A DNA stretch of 64,000 bases from Pontivivens sp032464575 (GTDB lineage: Bacteria; Pseudomonadota; Alphaproteobacteria; Rhodobacterales; Rhodobacteraceae). The DNA is taken from assembly GCA_032464575.1 (NCBI GenBank), contig JAWDKM010000004.1, positions 1-64,000 of the forward strand. Direction: 5' to 3'. A program made the translations under genes and the position numbers. Below are positions 42,500 to 51,116 of this stretch, in pieces (the stretch's first letter is position 1; every line of letters begins with the position of its first letter). The notes below the pieces were generated by a model, which made no database searches, was not told where the DNA came from, and saw nothing but the letters and a program-made list of their open reading frames with translations.

Positions 42500-44419
42500 T
42501 CATCCGGCGACGGGCCGCGGCGGACGCAATGCGTGGCGCAGCATCTGGACCCGGCCGAGCCGCGCGCGCTCCACTCCTCCGCCCTCAAGCCAGTCGAGCA
42601 GGTCCTCCGGGGCACAGGCGCGCCCGGTCCGCGGATCGAGATAGAGCGGGTAGTCGATCAGTGCGGCGTGGACGAGCCCGTCGAGATCGGACCGCGCCCG
42701 GCGCCGTGCCGGTCCCGCCTCGCCCCGATCCTCGGTCAGGCCCCAACCCGCATAGAACGGCCTTCCGAGGCAGGTGACCGGTACGCCGCGCAGCAGTGCC
42801 TCGAACCCCGCGAGCGAGGTGAGGGTCCAGAGCCGGTCGATGCGGGGCAGCAGGTCGGCGATGTCGCCGCCCGCCAGCGTCATGTCCGCCTCCGCAGCGT
42901 CGCGAAGACCGCTCCGCAGCCCGGCCACGACGTCGGGATGCGGTTTCCAGATCAGGCAGGCCCCGGGATGGGCCGCGCGGGCAGCCGCGAGGAGGTCCCG
43001 ATCCGTAAGCCCACCGGCCCCGCGCCGGACCGAGGCGTCGTCGGCGACCTGACCGGTGACGAGCACCTTCGGCCCCGGCGGCAGGTCGGGCACGGCGCCG
43101 CCCAGATTGTACTTGCTCGCCCCGGTCGCCACGATCCGCGCGCGCAGCCGTGCCGCGCGCGCCTTCGCCGCGGGGGGCAGATCAGGGCTCGCGGCGATCA
43201 GCGCCTCCAGCCGCGACGGTGCGGCGGGATCGTAATGCGTACCGAGATCATCAAGCGCGAGCGAGAGCGGCGGCACCAGTGCAGCGCCCAGGCCGCGGGA
43301 GCGCAGGAAACCGTCCTCGATGCGCAGCTCCCCCTCCGCGCGCGAGGCCCATGCGACGGTAACCTCGCCGGGCCGCGGCGCGCCCTCGCCGAAGCGCAAC
43401 GGAGCGCCCCCGGACGAGAGCAGCGTGCGGACCCGCCGCCGCTTCCACCGGCTCACCCCGCGCGCAAGCATCGGGCGCGCCGTACGCCGCGCCGCGCCGG
43501 TGAGGGAGGCAAGATGGATCACCGTGTCGAGCAGGTCGCGACACCCGCCCGTTGCCGGATCGATCCAGAGCGGCGCCCGCTCGAACAAGGCGGCGAAGAG
43601 GTTTTCCAGCGTGGCAGACCCGCAGCGGGCACCGCCGCGATCCTCCGTGAGCCCCCAGCCGGCATAGACCGGGCGGCCGTGCACATGGGGGCGATGTCCG
43701 TGCAGGACCGCGTCGAGCCCGAACTGGGAGCTCATCACATGCACCGCCTCCGCCTGCTGCAGCAGCGCGGCGGGCGCATGACCTGCGCGCAACCAGCGCG
43801 CGCCGGGGACGGCGCCGGCGTCGAGCATCCCGCGCTTGCGCCCGGCCGCGACCTCCGGGTGCGGGACGAGGCAGAGCGGCCGGCCGGGATGGCCATCGGC
43901 GGCCGCGCGCAGCATCCGGGCGAAGGCGGCGCGGTCCGCACCCATCAGCGCGGCGTCGCCCTCGGTCTGATCGACCACGAGCACGGCACCCTCCGGCAGG
44001 TCGTCAGGCGCGTCGGCCCGACCCATGTACTTGCTGAGACGATGGTGGCGCAGCAGCTCCAGCGCCTCCGCTCCCCGATCGGAGAGCCGGGGCGCCGCGG
44101 CGATGTGATCCGCGACGTCGCTGGGTCCGTCGGCGTCGTAGTGCACGCCGGCCTCGTCGATCAGCAGGCCCAGCGGCGGGCCGTCGCCGGGACGGAGCGA
44201 ACGGAGGAAGGCGTCCTCCAGCGTGACGACCGGCAGGCCACGCCGGGCCGCGAGCGCACGGCCCCGCGCCGAAACGGGGCGCCGCCCCCACACCCCGACG
44301 GCATCGCAGGCCGTCCAGCCCGGCACGACGTCCCACCCGGCAAGGTTGAGGGCCTGCCGCAGCCACGGCTGACGGACGAAGCCGAAGGAGAGGACGCCGA
44401 GCCTGCGCCGCGCCCCCAT
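42500..44419 (-). CDS. kpsC: capsule beta-Kdo transferase KpsC
   Basis: A 639-residue protein with two similar halves (about 1-300 and 320-639). Each contains a VHYDADGPSD/THYDPAAPSR block, a SKYMGRAD/SKYNLGGA block and the RPVYAGWGLTEDRG/RPFYAGWGLTEDRG motif. This is the dual glycosyltransferase layout of KpsC, which starts the Kdo linker on the lipid anchor of ABC-exported capsule. It is last in a three-gene capsule run and follows the lipoprotein gene by 4 bp. Confidence 0.92.
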   Translation of the reverse strand: MGARRRLGVLSFGFVRQPWLRQALNLAGWDVVPGWTACDAVGVWGRRPVSARGRALAARRGLPVVTLEDAFLRSLRPGDGPPLGLLIDEAGVHYDADGPSDVADHIAAAPRLSDRGAEALELLRHHRLSKYMGRADAPDDLPEGAVLVVDQTEGDAALMGADRAAFARMLRAAADGHPGRPLCLVPHPEVAAGRKRGMLDAGAVPGARWLRAGHAPAALLQQAEAVHVMSSQFGLDAVLHGHRPHVHGRPVYAGWGLTEDRGGARCGSATLENLFAALFERAPLWIDPATGGCRDLLDTVIHLASLTGAARRTARPMLARGVSRWKRRRVRTLLSSGGAPLRFGEGAPRPGEVTVAWASRAEGELRIEDGFLRSRGLGAALVPPLSLALDDLGTHYDPAAPSRLEALIAASPDLPPAAKARAARLRARIVATGASKYNLGGAVPDLPPGPKVLVTGQVADDASVRRGAGGLTDRDLLAAARAAHPGACLIWKPHPDVVAGLRSGLRDAAEADMTLAGGDIADLLPRIDRLWTLTSLAGFEALLRGVPVTCLGRPFYAGWGLTEDRGEAGPARRRARSDLDGLVHAALIDYPLYLDPRTGRACAPEDLLDWLEGGGVERARLGRVQMLRHALRPPRPVAG

Positions 44420-44423
44420 CGCC

Positions 44424-45554
44424 TCAGAACGCGTTGCCGGACAGCAGGTTGGCCGTGGAGTTCACCTGGTTGATCGGCGGCGCGAGCGATCCGATGATCT
44501 TGAGGAACTGCACGTAGGGCGCCTCCGACACGAACACGATGTCGCCGTCGCGGACGGCGAAGTTGGCGGCGGTGAAGAACGCCGCGGGCCGCGTGAGGTC
44601 CATCACGTAGGCGACGCGCACCGGTGCCGCCACGTTCCGCTGGCCGAAGCGGTTGTAGATCTCGGGCCGCTCCGCGCGCAGGACGAAGACGCCGCGCGGA
44701 TTCGCGGTGCTGCCGTTCAGGCCGCCGAGCCGGGCGATCGCCTCCATCAGCGAGATGTCGCGCCCGGGAAAGTCGACCTGCGTCTGGGTCCCGAACTCGC
44801 CAAGTGCCGAGAAGGAGCGCGGATCGCGCTCGATATTGATGACGTCGCCGCCACGCAGCGCGATGTCCGCACTGGGGCTGGTGTAGATGTCCTGCAGCCA
44901 GACCCGCTCCACCTGGCCGCCGCGCCGCACGCTGACCTGCGCGACCTCCGGATCGACGCCGGCCGCACCCGCGTTGGCGATGAGGCCCGCAAGCGTCCGC
45001 GTGCCCGCCTCGATCGGGAAGTCGCCGAGCGCGCCCTCGCTGCCGAAGACGCGGACGGTGTTGTTCTGGGCATCCTGGAGGCGCACCTCCACCTGCGGCT
45101 CCGGCGTCATCGGGGCGAGGCGCCGCGTCAGGGTCTGGCGCAACTGCTCGATGGTCAGCCCCGCCGCCTGCAGCCGTCCGACCTGCGGCATGAAGATGAA
45201 GCCGTTGAGATCGACTCGCATGTCCACCAGCAGCGTCGGGCCGCCGATCGTGCCGTAGAGCGGGAACTCGCCGTTCTCCCAGACCGTGATGTCGAGGATG
45301 TCGAGCGGGCGGATCAGCTCGATGTTCTCGACCCGGCCGCCGACGAAGTCCGGGGAGAAGGCGAGCACCTCCTCGAACTGGGTGAGGCGCGCCACGGCGT
45401 CGTTGATCCCGATGATCTCGACCGCGTCACTGCCGTCCGCGGGCTGGGCCGTGATCTCCTGGATCGTGGGACCGGAGCGCGGAAGCGTACTGCAACCCGC
45501 GATCAGGAGAAGGGACATGATGGCCGCCGCCCGGCGGATCACTGCTGGGATCAT
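44424..45554 (-). CDS. outer-membrane polysaccharide export lipoprotein (Wza/KpsD-like)
   Basis: A 376-residue lipoprotein with lipobox LLLIAGC (acylated Cys near residue 20), a Poly_export domain (RPLDILDITVWENGEFPLYG), and SLBB repeats (VRVFGSEGALGDFPIEAGTRTL; VDFPGRDISLMEAIARLGGL). It forms the capsule outer-membrane pore. The start at 45554 is chosen so that the signal begins correctly; AGGA precedes it. It lies between kpsS and kpsC. Confidence 0.92.
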   Translation of the reverse strand: MIPAVIRRAAAIMSLLLIAGCSTLPRSGPTIQEITAQPADGSDAVEIIGINDAVARLTQFEEVLAFSPDFVGGRVENIELIRPLDILDITVWENGEFPLYGTIGGPTLLVDMRVDLNGFIFMPQVGRLQAAGLTIEQLRQTLTRRLAPMTPEPQVEVRLQDAQNNTVRVFGSEGALGDFPIEAGTRTLAGLIANAGAAGVDPEVAQVSVRRGGQVERVWLQDIYTSPSADIALRGGDVINIERDPRSFSALGEFGTQTQVDFPGRDISLMEAIARLGGLNGSTANPRGVFVLRAERPEIYNRFGQRNVAAPVRVAYVMDLTRPAAFFTAANFAVRDGDIVFVSEAPYVQFLKIIGSLAPPINQVNSTANLLSGNAF

Positions 45555-45638
45555 GGGTCTGTCCTGTCTCGCGGCCGCCGGATTCTGTGCCCGGTCTGCC
45601 ACACATGTACATCGCGCCTTCGGGCGGACCCAAACGAT

Positions 45639-46919
45639 TTATCGCCCGTCCCCCGTCGCAAGCTGCAAAAACGGGCGATCTGTGACTCCCGCGCCGCGTT
45701 CCAGCGCCTCGTAGGGATCGCTTTCCGCAAGCATTGCATCCACGAGGCGACGTAGCACCGCCACGCGCCCGCCCCGCGTGTAGAAGCTGCCCTTGATCTG
45801 CGACGTGGCCAGCAGGTAGCGCCGGAACGCGAGATACGCGGCATGGTCCGGCGGTTCCGGTGCGGCAAAGAACGCCGGGAGCGGCTGGGCCGAGACGAGA
45901 CCGGGCTTGGCATAGACCGCGCGGCCGAAGGTGCGGACAGGCAGCCCCCTCCACAGCGCCTGCTGCCCCGCCGTGGAGTTCACAGTCACCGCGCTTTGCG
46001 CGCCATCGAGCAACCGGGCGAGCGGCTCGCCCTCCAGAAAATGCGCGCGGTCGCCTAAGGCGTGGCGGCGCGCGGCGGCCCGGATCTCACGCGGCAGGTT
46101 CTCGCGCCCGTCCTCGAAGGGATGCGCCTTGAAGACGAGGTGGTGGTGCTCCGGCGCGCCGGCCGCAAAGGCGCGGGACACATCGGCGATGAAGGGGGAC
46201 ATTCCGGAATAGGGACTGTGGGCCTGCACTGAGGCATCGTGGCCGAGCTGGAGCAGCACCACGTGGTAGGGCGCGCCCGTGCGCAGGAGCGCCCGCTCGC
46301 GCCACCGGCGGCGCAGGCGGCGCGCGGGCAGATCGGCGAGTGCCCTCAGTACTGTCTGCCGCTCCCGCTCAGGCGCGATCCCGCGATGCCCGGGCGCCTC
46401 GGGCCATGAGCGGGCGGCGAGCGCGGTGCGTCCGTGATAGGCGAGACCGTGCAGCATGTGGCCGAGCATCGCGCCCCACTGATCCGGCGCCGCCCTGTCG
46501 GGGCGGGTGAGGCGGGCGGCGCGATCCACGATTTCCTCGAGCGACAGGTCCATCAGGGGGGAGCGGCCGTTCACCCCGCCGCGCTCATAGGTGATCCAGT
46601 GAGGGCGCAGGTAGCCCTCCTCCAGGAAATGCAGGCGGCACCCAGCGGCCCGGGCCGCCTCCGCCGCAACCCGGTGCACCGGGCGATGGTCGCCGTAGAG
46701 CACGACATCCGTGACCTCGGGCAGTAGGCGATCGAGGACCTCCGGCAGTTCAGCCGCCCCTCCGCGGCACGCATGGAAGCCATCGCCCCGCCACTCCGCC
46801 GCGTCCCCGCCGTTGAACCCGATCCGCAGGCACCGGTGACCCGCAGCGCGCAGGCGCGCGGCGAGGGCGGCGATGAAGGGGCCGTGCGGGCCCTGGAGGA
46901 AGAGGAAGCTGCGGCGCAT
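45639..46919 (-). CDS. kpsS: capsule biosynthesis protein KpsS
   Basis: A 426-residue Kdo transferase of the KpsS type. It has LFLQGPHGPFIAALAARL at the N terminus, RLHFLEEGYLRPHWITYERGG in the middle, and the AVTVNSTAGQQALWRGLPV motif. It works with KpsC to build the capsule linker. It is first in the run; the start at 46919 is chosen because the family begins with an MRRSFLFLQG-like strand. It is divergent from ribE. Confidence 0.93.
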   Translation of the reverse strand: MRRSFLFLQGPHGPFIAALAARLRAAGHRCLRIGFNGGDAAEWRGDGFHACRGGAAELPEVLDRLLPEVTDVVLYGDHRPVHRVAAEAARAAGCRLHFLEEGYLRPHWITYERGGVNGRSPLMDLSLEEIVDRAARLTRPDRAAPDQWGAMLGHMLHGLAYHGRTALAARSWPEAPGHRGIAPERERQTVLRALADLPARRLRRRWRERALLRTGAPYHVVLLQLGHDASVQAHSPYSGMSPFIADVSRAFAAGAPEHHHLVFKAHPFEDGRENLPREIRAAARRHALGDRAHFLEGEPLARLLDGAQSAVTVNSTAGQQALWRGLPVRTFGRAVYAKPGLVSAQPLPAFFAAPEPPDHAAYLAFRRYLLATSQIKGSFYTRGGRVAVLRRLVDAMLAESDPYEALERGAGVTDRPFLQLATGDGR

Positions 46920-47002
46920 GGCTCCCTCATAGCGCGCCGCGCTTGCCAACGGAACGGGCAGGCCATAGCTCTCGCCTCACGAACGAGCGGGGAGCGACCA
47001 TC

Positions 47003-47605
47003 ATGTTCACGGGCATCATCACCGATATCGGCCGCGTCGTGCGGGCGGAGATGAAAGGCGATCTGCACGTGCGCATCGCGACGGACTATCCGCCCGAGGG
47101 CATCGATCTGGGCGCCTCCATCGCCTGCGACGGCGTGTGCCTGACCGTGACCGACCGGGGCCGCGACGTGGGCCAGGCGTGGTTCGACGTGACGATCAGT
47201 GCCGAGAGCATCGACAAGACGACCGCCGGGACATGGACGCCGGGCAAGCGGCTGAACCTCGAACGCGCGCTGCGCGTGGGCGATGAGCTGGGCGGGCACA
47301 TCGTCTCCGGTCATGTGGACGGGCTCGCCGAGGTGATCGACGTACGCGACGAGGGGGAGAGCACCCGCGTCACCCTGCGCGCGCCCGAGGGCCTGGCGAA
47401 GTTCATCGCGCCCAAGGGCTCGGTCGCGCTCAACGGCACCTCGCTCACCGTCAACGATGTCGACGGCCGCGACTTCGGCATAAATTTCATTCCGCACACC
47501 AAGGCCGAGACGACCTGGGGCGATATCTCCACCGGCGATGCCGTGAACCTGGAGATTGACACCCTCGCCCGCTACGTCGCCCGGCTGGCCGACGCGCAGG
47601 GCTGA
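47003..47605 (+). CDS. ribE: riboflavin synthase, alpha subunit
   Basis: A 200-residue enzyme with two lumazine-binding repeats, MFTGIITDIGRV / GASIACDGVCLTV and ELGGHIVSGHVDG / GSVALNGTSLTVND. It dismutates two 6,7-dimethyl-8-ribityllumazine molecules to riboflavin. GGGGAGCGA precedes the ATG. No FMN riboswitch is seen in the 83-bp region before it. It heads the rib-nusB operon. Confidence 0.95.
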   Translation: MFTGIITDIGRVVRAEMKGDLHVRIATDYPPEGIDLGASIACDGVCLTVTDRGRDVGQAWFDVTISAESIDKTTAGTWTPGKRLNLERALRVGDELGGHIVSGHVDGLAEVIDVRDEGESTRVTLRAPEGLAKFIAPKGSVALNGTSLTVNDVDGRDFGINFIPHTKAETTWGDISTGDAVNLEIDTLARYVARLADAQG

Positions 47606-47663
47606 ACGCGCGCCCTTCCACATCGGGGCGGGCCGGTTGCCTGCCGCTTGGGATGGAGAGGCC

Positions 47664-48240
47664 ATGTCGCCGTTCGCCGCGACCTTCGCAGGCCCGTTTC
47701 TGGCGGGCCGGGCGCGAGCGGCCTTCGCCACGCGGGCAGCCAGCTTCGACAGGATGACGTGGCATGCCGGGGCGCATCCCAACGTGCCGGGCTGGCCCGG
47801 TGTCACCGCGTTCCGGAGGGCCGAGGGCACGGCAAAGTTGGAGGCGGAGATCCCCGATGCCCTGTGCGAGTGGTCGGACGCCGCCACGGCGGTCTATATC
47901 GACCAGCGTTGAGACTGGTCGGAGCTGGCCTGGCATCGCGACCCCGCCGCCGACGGGACGTGGGCTTGGCTGCTCAGCGAGTACTACGAGCCGTTCAAGG
48001 TCGGACCGCGCGACACGGACGAGGCGATCGGGCGCGTGCTCCTCGCCCCGCTGGGCCTGCGCCACAACGCGAACTGGGTGACAATGGCCGCCCTCGCAGC
48101 GGGTTTGGACCTTGCCGAGATCGAGGAGACGCCGCCGCTTGCCGTCGACCGTCTCGCCCCTGACACGACCTTTCGCCTGTTGGTCGGCGGGGGGCTCCGC
48201 CCCGGCTTCGAGCGAGTGCGGCGCCGAGGCCGCGCGATGA
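47664..48240 (+). pseudogene. broken gene between ribE and ribB (in-frame TGA plus G-run frameshift)
   Basis: An ATG at 47664 with GGATGGAGAGG upstream opens a frame (MSPFAATFAGPFLAG) that stops at TGA 47910-47912 after 82 residues. The same frame continues with coding character beyond the stop (DWSELAWHRDPAADGTWAWL; LAPLGLRHNANWVTMAALA). With one G removed from the six-G run near 48190 it would end in SSECGAEAAR at TGA 48238-48240. So it carries two lesions: a TGG-to-TGA change is the simplest reading of the first. An intact product would be about 190 residues. I do not recognise the family. Confidence 0.6.
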
Positions 48241-48308
48241 CGGCACGGCCCCCTAGCCAAGGGGCCGTGGCTGGATTATCTGGGGCGCCTGCAAGGAAAG
48301 GTTTGCCC

Positions 48309-49412
48309 GTGCCAAGCGACACCGACTTCAAGGATGCGATCTCCTCGGTCGAGGAGATCATCGAGGATGCGCGCAACGGGCGCATGTTCATCCTGGTCGA
48401 CCACGAAGATCGGGAAAACGAGGGCGACCTGGTGATCCCGGCGCAGATGTGCACGCCCGATGCGATCAACTTCATGGCCACCCACGGCCGCGGGCTGATC
48501 TGCCTGACGCTGACCGGCGACCGGCTCGATCAGCTCGGCCTGCCGATGATGGCGCAGAGCAATTCGTCGCGGCACGAAACCGCCTTCACCGTGTCCATCG
48601 AGGCGCGGGAGGGGGTGACGACGGGCATTTCCGCCGCCGACCGGGCGCGCACTGTCTCGGTCGCCATCGACCCCACATCCGGGCCCCAGGACATCGCGAC
48701 GCCCGGCCATGTCTTCCCGCTGCGCGCGAAGGAAGGCGGCGTGCTGGTCCGCGCGGGCCATACGGAGGCGGCGGTCGACATCTCCCGCCTTGCGGGCCTC
48801 AATCCCTCCGGCGTGATCTGCGAGATCATGAAGGAGGACGGGACCATGGCCCGCCTGCCCGACCTGATCGCCTTCGCCCAGCGGCACGGGCTGAAGATCG
48901 GCACGATCTCCGACCTGATCGCCTATCGCCGCCGCCACGACAACCTCGTGCGCGAGGCCGCGACCCGGGAAGTGGTGAGCGAGTACGGCGGCGAGTGGAC
49001 GCTGCGCGTTTTCTCAGACGTTACCGGCGGGGCGGAGCATCTGGCGCTGACCAAGGGCGATGTGAGCGACGGCCCGGTCATGGTCCGCATGCACCCCGCC
49101 AACCCGCTGGAGGACATGCTGGCGCTCGTCCCCGGCCGCTCCCACCAGCTTGAGACCGCCATGCGCCTGATCGGCGAGGAGGGACGCGGCGTCGTTGTGC
49201 TGCTCCGCGACATGAGTGCCAAGATGGCGATGGACGGCGAGGTCTCGCCCCAGACCCTGCGCAACTACGGCACCGGGGCGCAGATCCTCGGCGCGCTCGG
49301 CGTGCACGAGATGATCCTGCTCACGAACTCCGCCGCGCCGAAGGTCGTCGGGCTGGAGGGCTACGGCCTTTCTATCTCGGGCACGCGGCCCATTCCGGAC
49401 GGGGAGCACTGA
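48309..49412 (+). CDS. ribB: 3,4-dihydroxy-2-butanone 4-phosphate synthase with degenerate GCH2 domain (RibBX-type)
   Basis: A 367-residue protein. The N-terminal roughly 205 residues are an intact RibB domain (LVDHEDRENEGDLVIPAQ; HTEAAVDISRLAG). The C-terminal part aligns with GTP cyclohydrolase II, but the three zinc cysteines are missing: where a true enzyme has CLTGDxFxSxRCDC this protein has NPLEDMLALVPGRS. It therefore probably makes only dihydroxybutanone phosphate. A GTG start at 48309 is used, preceded by AAGGAAAGG; the frame runs open upstream into the broken gene. Confidence 0.93.
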   Translation: MPSDTDFKDAISSVEEIIEDARNGRMFILVDHEDRENEGDLVIPAQMCTPDAINFMATHGRGLICLTLTGDRLDQLGLPMMAQSNSSRHETAFTVSIEAREGVTTGISAADRARTVSVAIDPTSGPQDIATPGHVFPLRAKEGGVLVRAGHTEAAVDISRLAGLNPSGVICEIMKEDGTMARLPDLIAFAQRHGLKIGTISDLIAYRRRHDNLVREAATREVVSEYGGEWTLRVFSDVTGGAEHLALTKGDVSDGPVMVRMHPANPLEDMLALVPGRSHQLETAMRLIGEEGRGVVVLLRDMSAKMAMDGEVSPQTLRNYGTGAQILGALGVHEMILLTNSAAPKVVGLEGYGLSISGTRPIPDGEH

Positions 49413-49415
49413 GCC

Positions 49416-49958
49416 ATGGCGAGCACCGAAGACCACTTCGCGATGGAGGCGCCGCGGCTCGACCCGGCGCCGCACCTGCTGCTGGTCACCGCCCCCTTCT
49501 ACCGCCGCATCGCGGACTGGCTGATCGAGGGCGCTTCGTCTGCAATCGAGGGCGCCGGCGGGACCTTCGAGGCGATCGAGGTGCCCGGCGCGCTGGAGCT
49601 GCCCACCGCGATCCGGCTGGCCGCGCGCACCGTGCGCTATGACGGGTTCGTGGCACTCGGCTGCGTGATCCGGGGGGCCACCACCCATTACGAGACGGTC
49701 TGCAACGACAGCTCGCGCGGGATCACGCTGCTCGGCCTCGACGGGCTCTGCATCGGCAACGGCATCCTCACGGTGGAGAACATGGACCAGGCCGTCGAGC
49801 GGGCCGATCCCGCACAGATGAACAAAGGCGGCGGTGCGGCGATCGCGGCCCTGCACCTGATCGCGCTCGACCGCCGGTTCCGCGCCCCTGCCCCGGTTGC
49901 CGACCCGCATTCCGAAATTCTCATGGCCGGAGCCGCCGGTCCGAAGGATACTGCCTGA
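49416..49958 (+). CDS. ribH: 6,7-dimethyl-8-ribityllumazine synthase
   Basis: A 180-residue lumazine synthase with VPGALELPTAIRLAA, GCVIRGATTHYETVCNDSSRG (catalytic His within) and FGILT-like NGILTVENMDQA. It condenses dihydroxybutanone phosphate with the aminouracil. An extended N terminus of about 18 residues precedes the usual fold. It follows ribB by 3 bp and precedes nusB by 1 bp. Confidence 0.95.
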   Translation: MASTEDHFAMEAPRLDPAPHLLLVTAPFYRRIADWLIEGASSAIEGAGGTFEAIEVPGALELPTAIRLAARTVRYDGFVALGCVIRGATTHYETVCNDSSRGITLLGLDGLCIGNGILTVENMDQAVERADPAQMNKGGGAAIAALHLIALDRRFRAPAPVADPHSEILMAGAAGPKDTA

Positions 49959-49959
49959 C

Positions 49960-50445
49960 ATGCCACGTCCCGTTCCCAAACCGAGCCGTGAGGAAAAGCG
50001 GCAGATGCGCTCGACCTCCCGCCTTTTCGCGGTGCAGGCCCTGTTCCAGATGGAACAGTCGGGCCAGCCCATGCCGGAGGTGCGTGAGCAGTTCGAGACG
50101 CACCGCTTCGGCGCCGAGCTCGACGGGGAGACCTACAGCGAAGGCGACATAGACCTCTTCCGCGCGACGCTGGCCGAGGCGCTGGACCGGCAGGCCACCA
50201 TCGACCAGGCGACTGACAGGGCGCTGGTGGAGCGCTGGCCGCTGGGCAAGATCGACCCGACGCTGCGCGCGCTCTTCCGCGCCGCGGGGGCGGAAATCGC
50301 AGGTCTCGACACGCCGCCCAAGGTCGTCATCACCGAATATGTGGACGTCGCCAAGGCCTTCTTCCCCGAGGGCAAGGAGCCGCGGTTCGTCAATGCCGTC
50401 CTCGATCACATGGCGCGGGAAATCAAACCCGAAGCCTTCTCGTGA
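49960..50445 (+). CDS. nusB: transcription antitermination factor NusB
   Basis: A 161-residue all-helical RNA-binding protein. It has RSTSRLFAVQALFQMEQSG near residue 19, ALVERWPLGKIDPTLRALFRAAGAEI and VVITEYVDVAKAF... PRFVNAVLDHMAR at the end. It binds boxA RNA with NusE. Its ATG lies 1 bp after the ribH stop. The rib-nusB order is the standard one. Confidence 0.95.
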   Translation: MPRPVPKPSREEKRQMRSTSRLFAVQALFQMEQSGQPMPEVREQFETHRFGAELDGETYSEGDIDLFRATLAEALDRQATIDQATDRALVERWPLGKIDPTLRALFRAAGAEIAGLDTPPKVVITEYVDVAKAFFPEGKEPRFVNAVLDHMAREIKPEAFS

Positions 50446-50453
50446 GGACCGTC

Positions 50454-51116
50454 ATGACCGTCGGAGATCTGGTGCGGGGCACGGTCCGGCTGGTCGTGGA
50501 CAACTTTCTCCTGCTCTTCACCGTCGCCTTCACCGGCACGCTGATCAGCACGGCACTGCAATACGTGGCCGCCTCGGCGGTCGGGGGGGAGACGAACGCC
50601 ATCGTCGTCGTGCTGGGGCTGTTCCTGTCGGCGGTCGTGAACGGTGTGTTGTGCCTGTCGGCATGGGGCGCGCGGCAGGGCATCGCACCCGCCCCGATGG
50701 AGGATCTGACCATCGCGCTGCGCCTCGCGTTTCCGCTCCTGGTCGTGATGCTGGCGGTCGCGATCATCGTCGTCTTCGGCTTCGTGCTGCTGATCGTGCC
50801 GGGCCTGTTCGCCATGACGGTCTTCAGCGTCGCGCTGCCCGCGCTGCTGCTCGAACGCCCCATCGGCATCATGGATGCAATGGTGCGCTCGACCGAACTG
50901 ACGCGCGGCTATCGCTGGCAGGCCTTCGGCGGACTGATGGTGATCGCGGCGCTCGCTGTGTTCCTCATCATCGCGCTGGCGCCCGCGGCGAACGCGACGG
51001 GTGCGGTGCTGATCTACTCCGTGCTCGTGAACACCGCCTTGCTGCTGCTGTCCACCGCCTATCTCGTGGAGCTCTACGGCCAGCTTCGCGACGCGCCGCG
51101 CATCACGGCAGACTGA
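50454..51116 (+). CDS. YciC-like inner-membrane protein
   Basis: A 220-residue protein with six hydrophobic segments and the pattern LIVPGLFAMTVFSVALPALLLE... GIMDAMVRSTELTRGYRW, typical of the UPF0259/DUF975-like family. The ATG at 50454 has GAGG upstream; a GTG at 50442 that overlaps the nusB stop is an alternative. It ends overlapping the M48 protease gene on the opposite strand by 14 bp. Function unknown. Confidence 0.85.
   Translation: MTVGDLVRGTVRLVVDNFLLLFTVAFTGTLISTALQYVAASAVGGETNAIVVVLGLFLSAVVNGVLCLSAWGARQGIAPAPMEDLTIALRLAFPLLVVMLAVAIIVVFGFVLLIVPGLFAMTVFSVALPALLLERPIGIMDAMVRSTELTRGYRWQAFGGLMVIAALAVFLIIALAPAANATGAVLIYSVLVNTALLLLSTAYLVELYGQLRDAPRITAD

Noticed and set aside
46920..47002. 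FMN riboswitch before ribE
   Set aside because: The region is too short and lacks the conserved RFN motifs.
47910..47912. Selenocysteine codon in the gene before ribB
   Set aside because: No selenocysteine insertion hairpin immediately follows, the surrounding protein is not a known selenoprotein, and a second lesion exists downstream.
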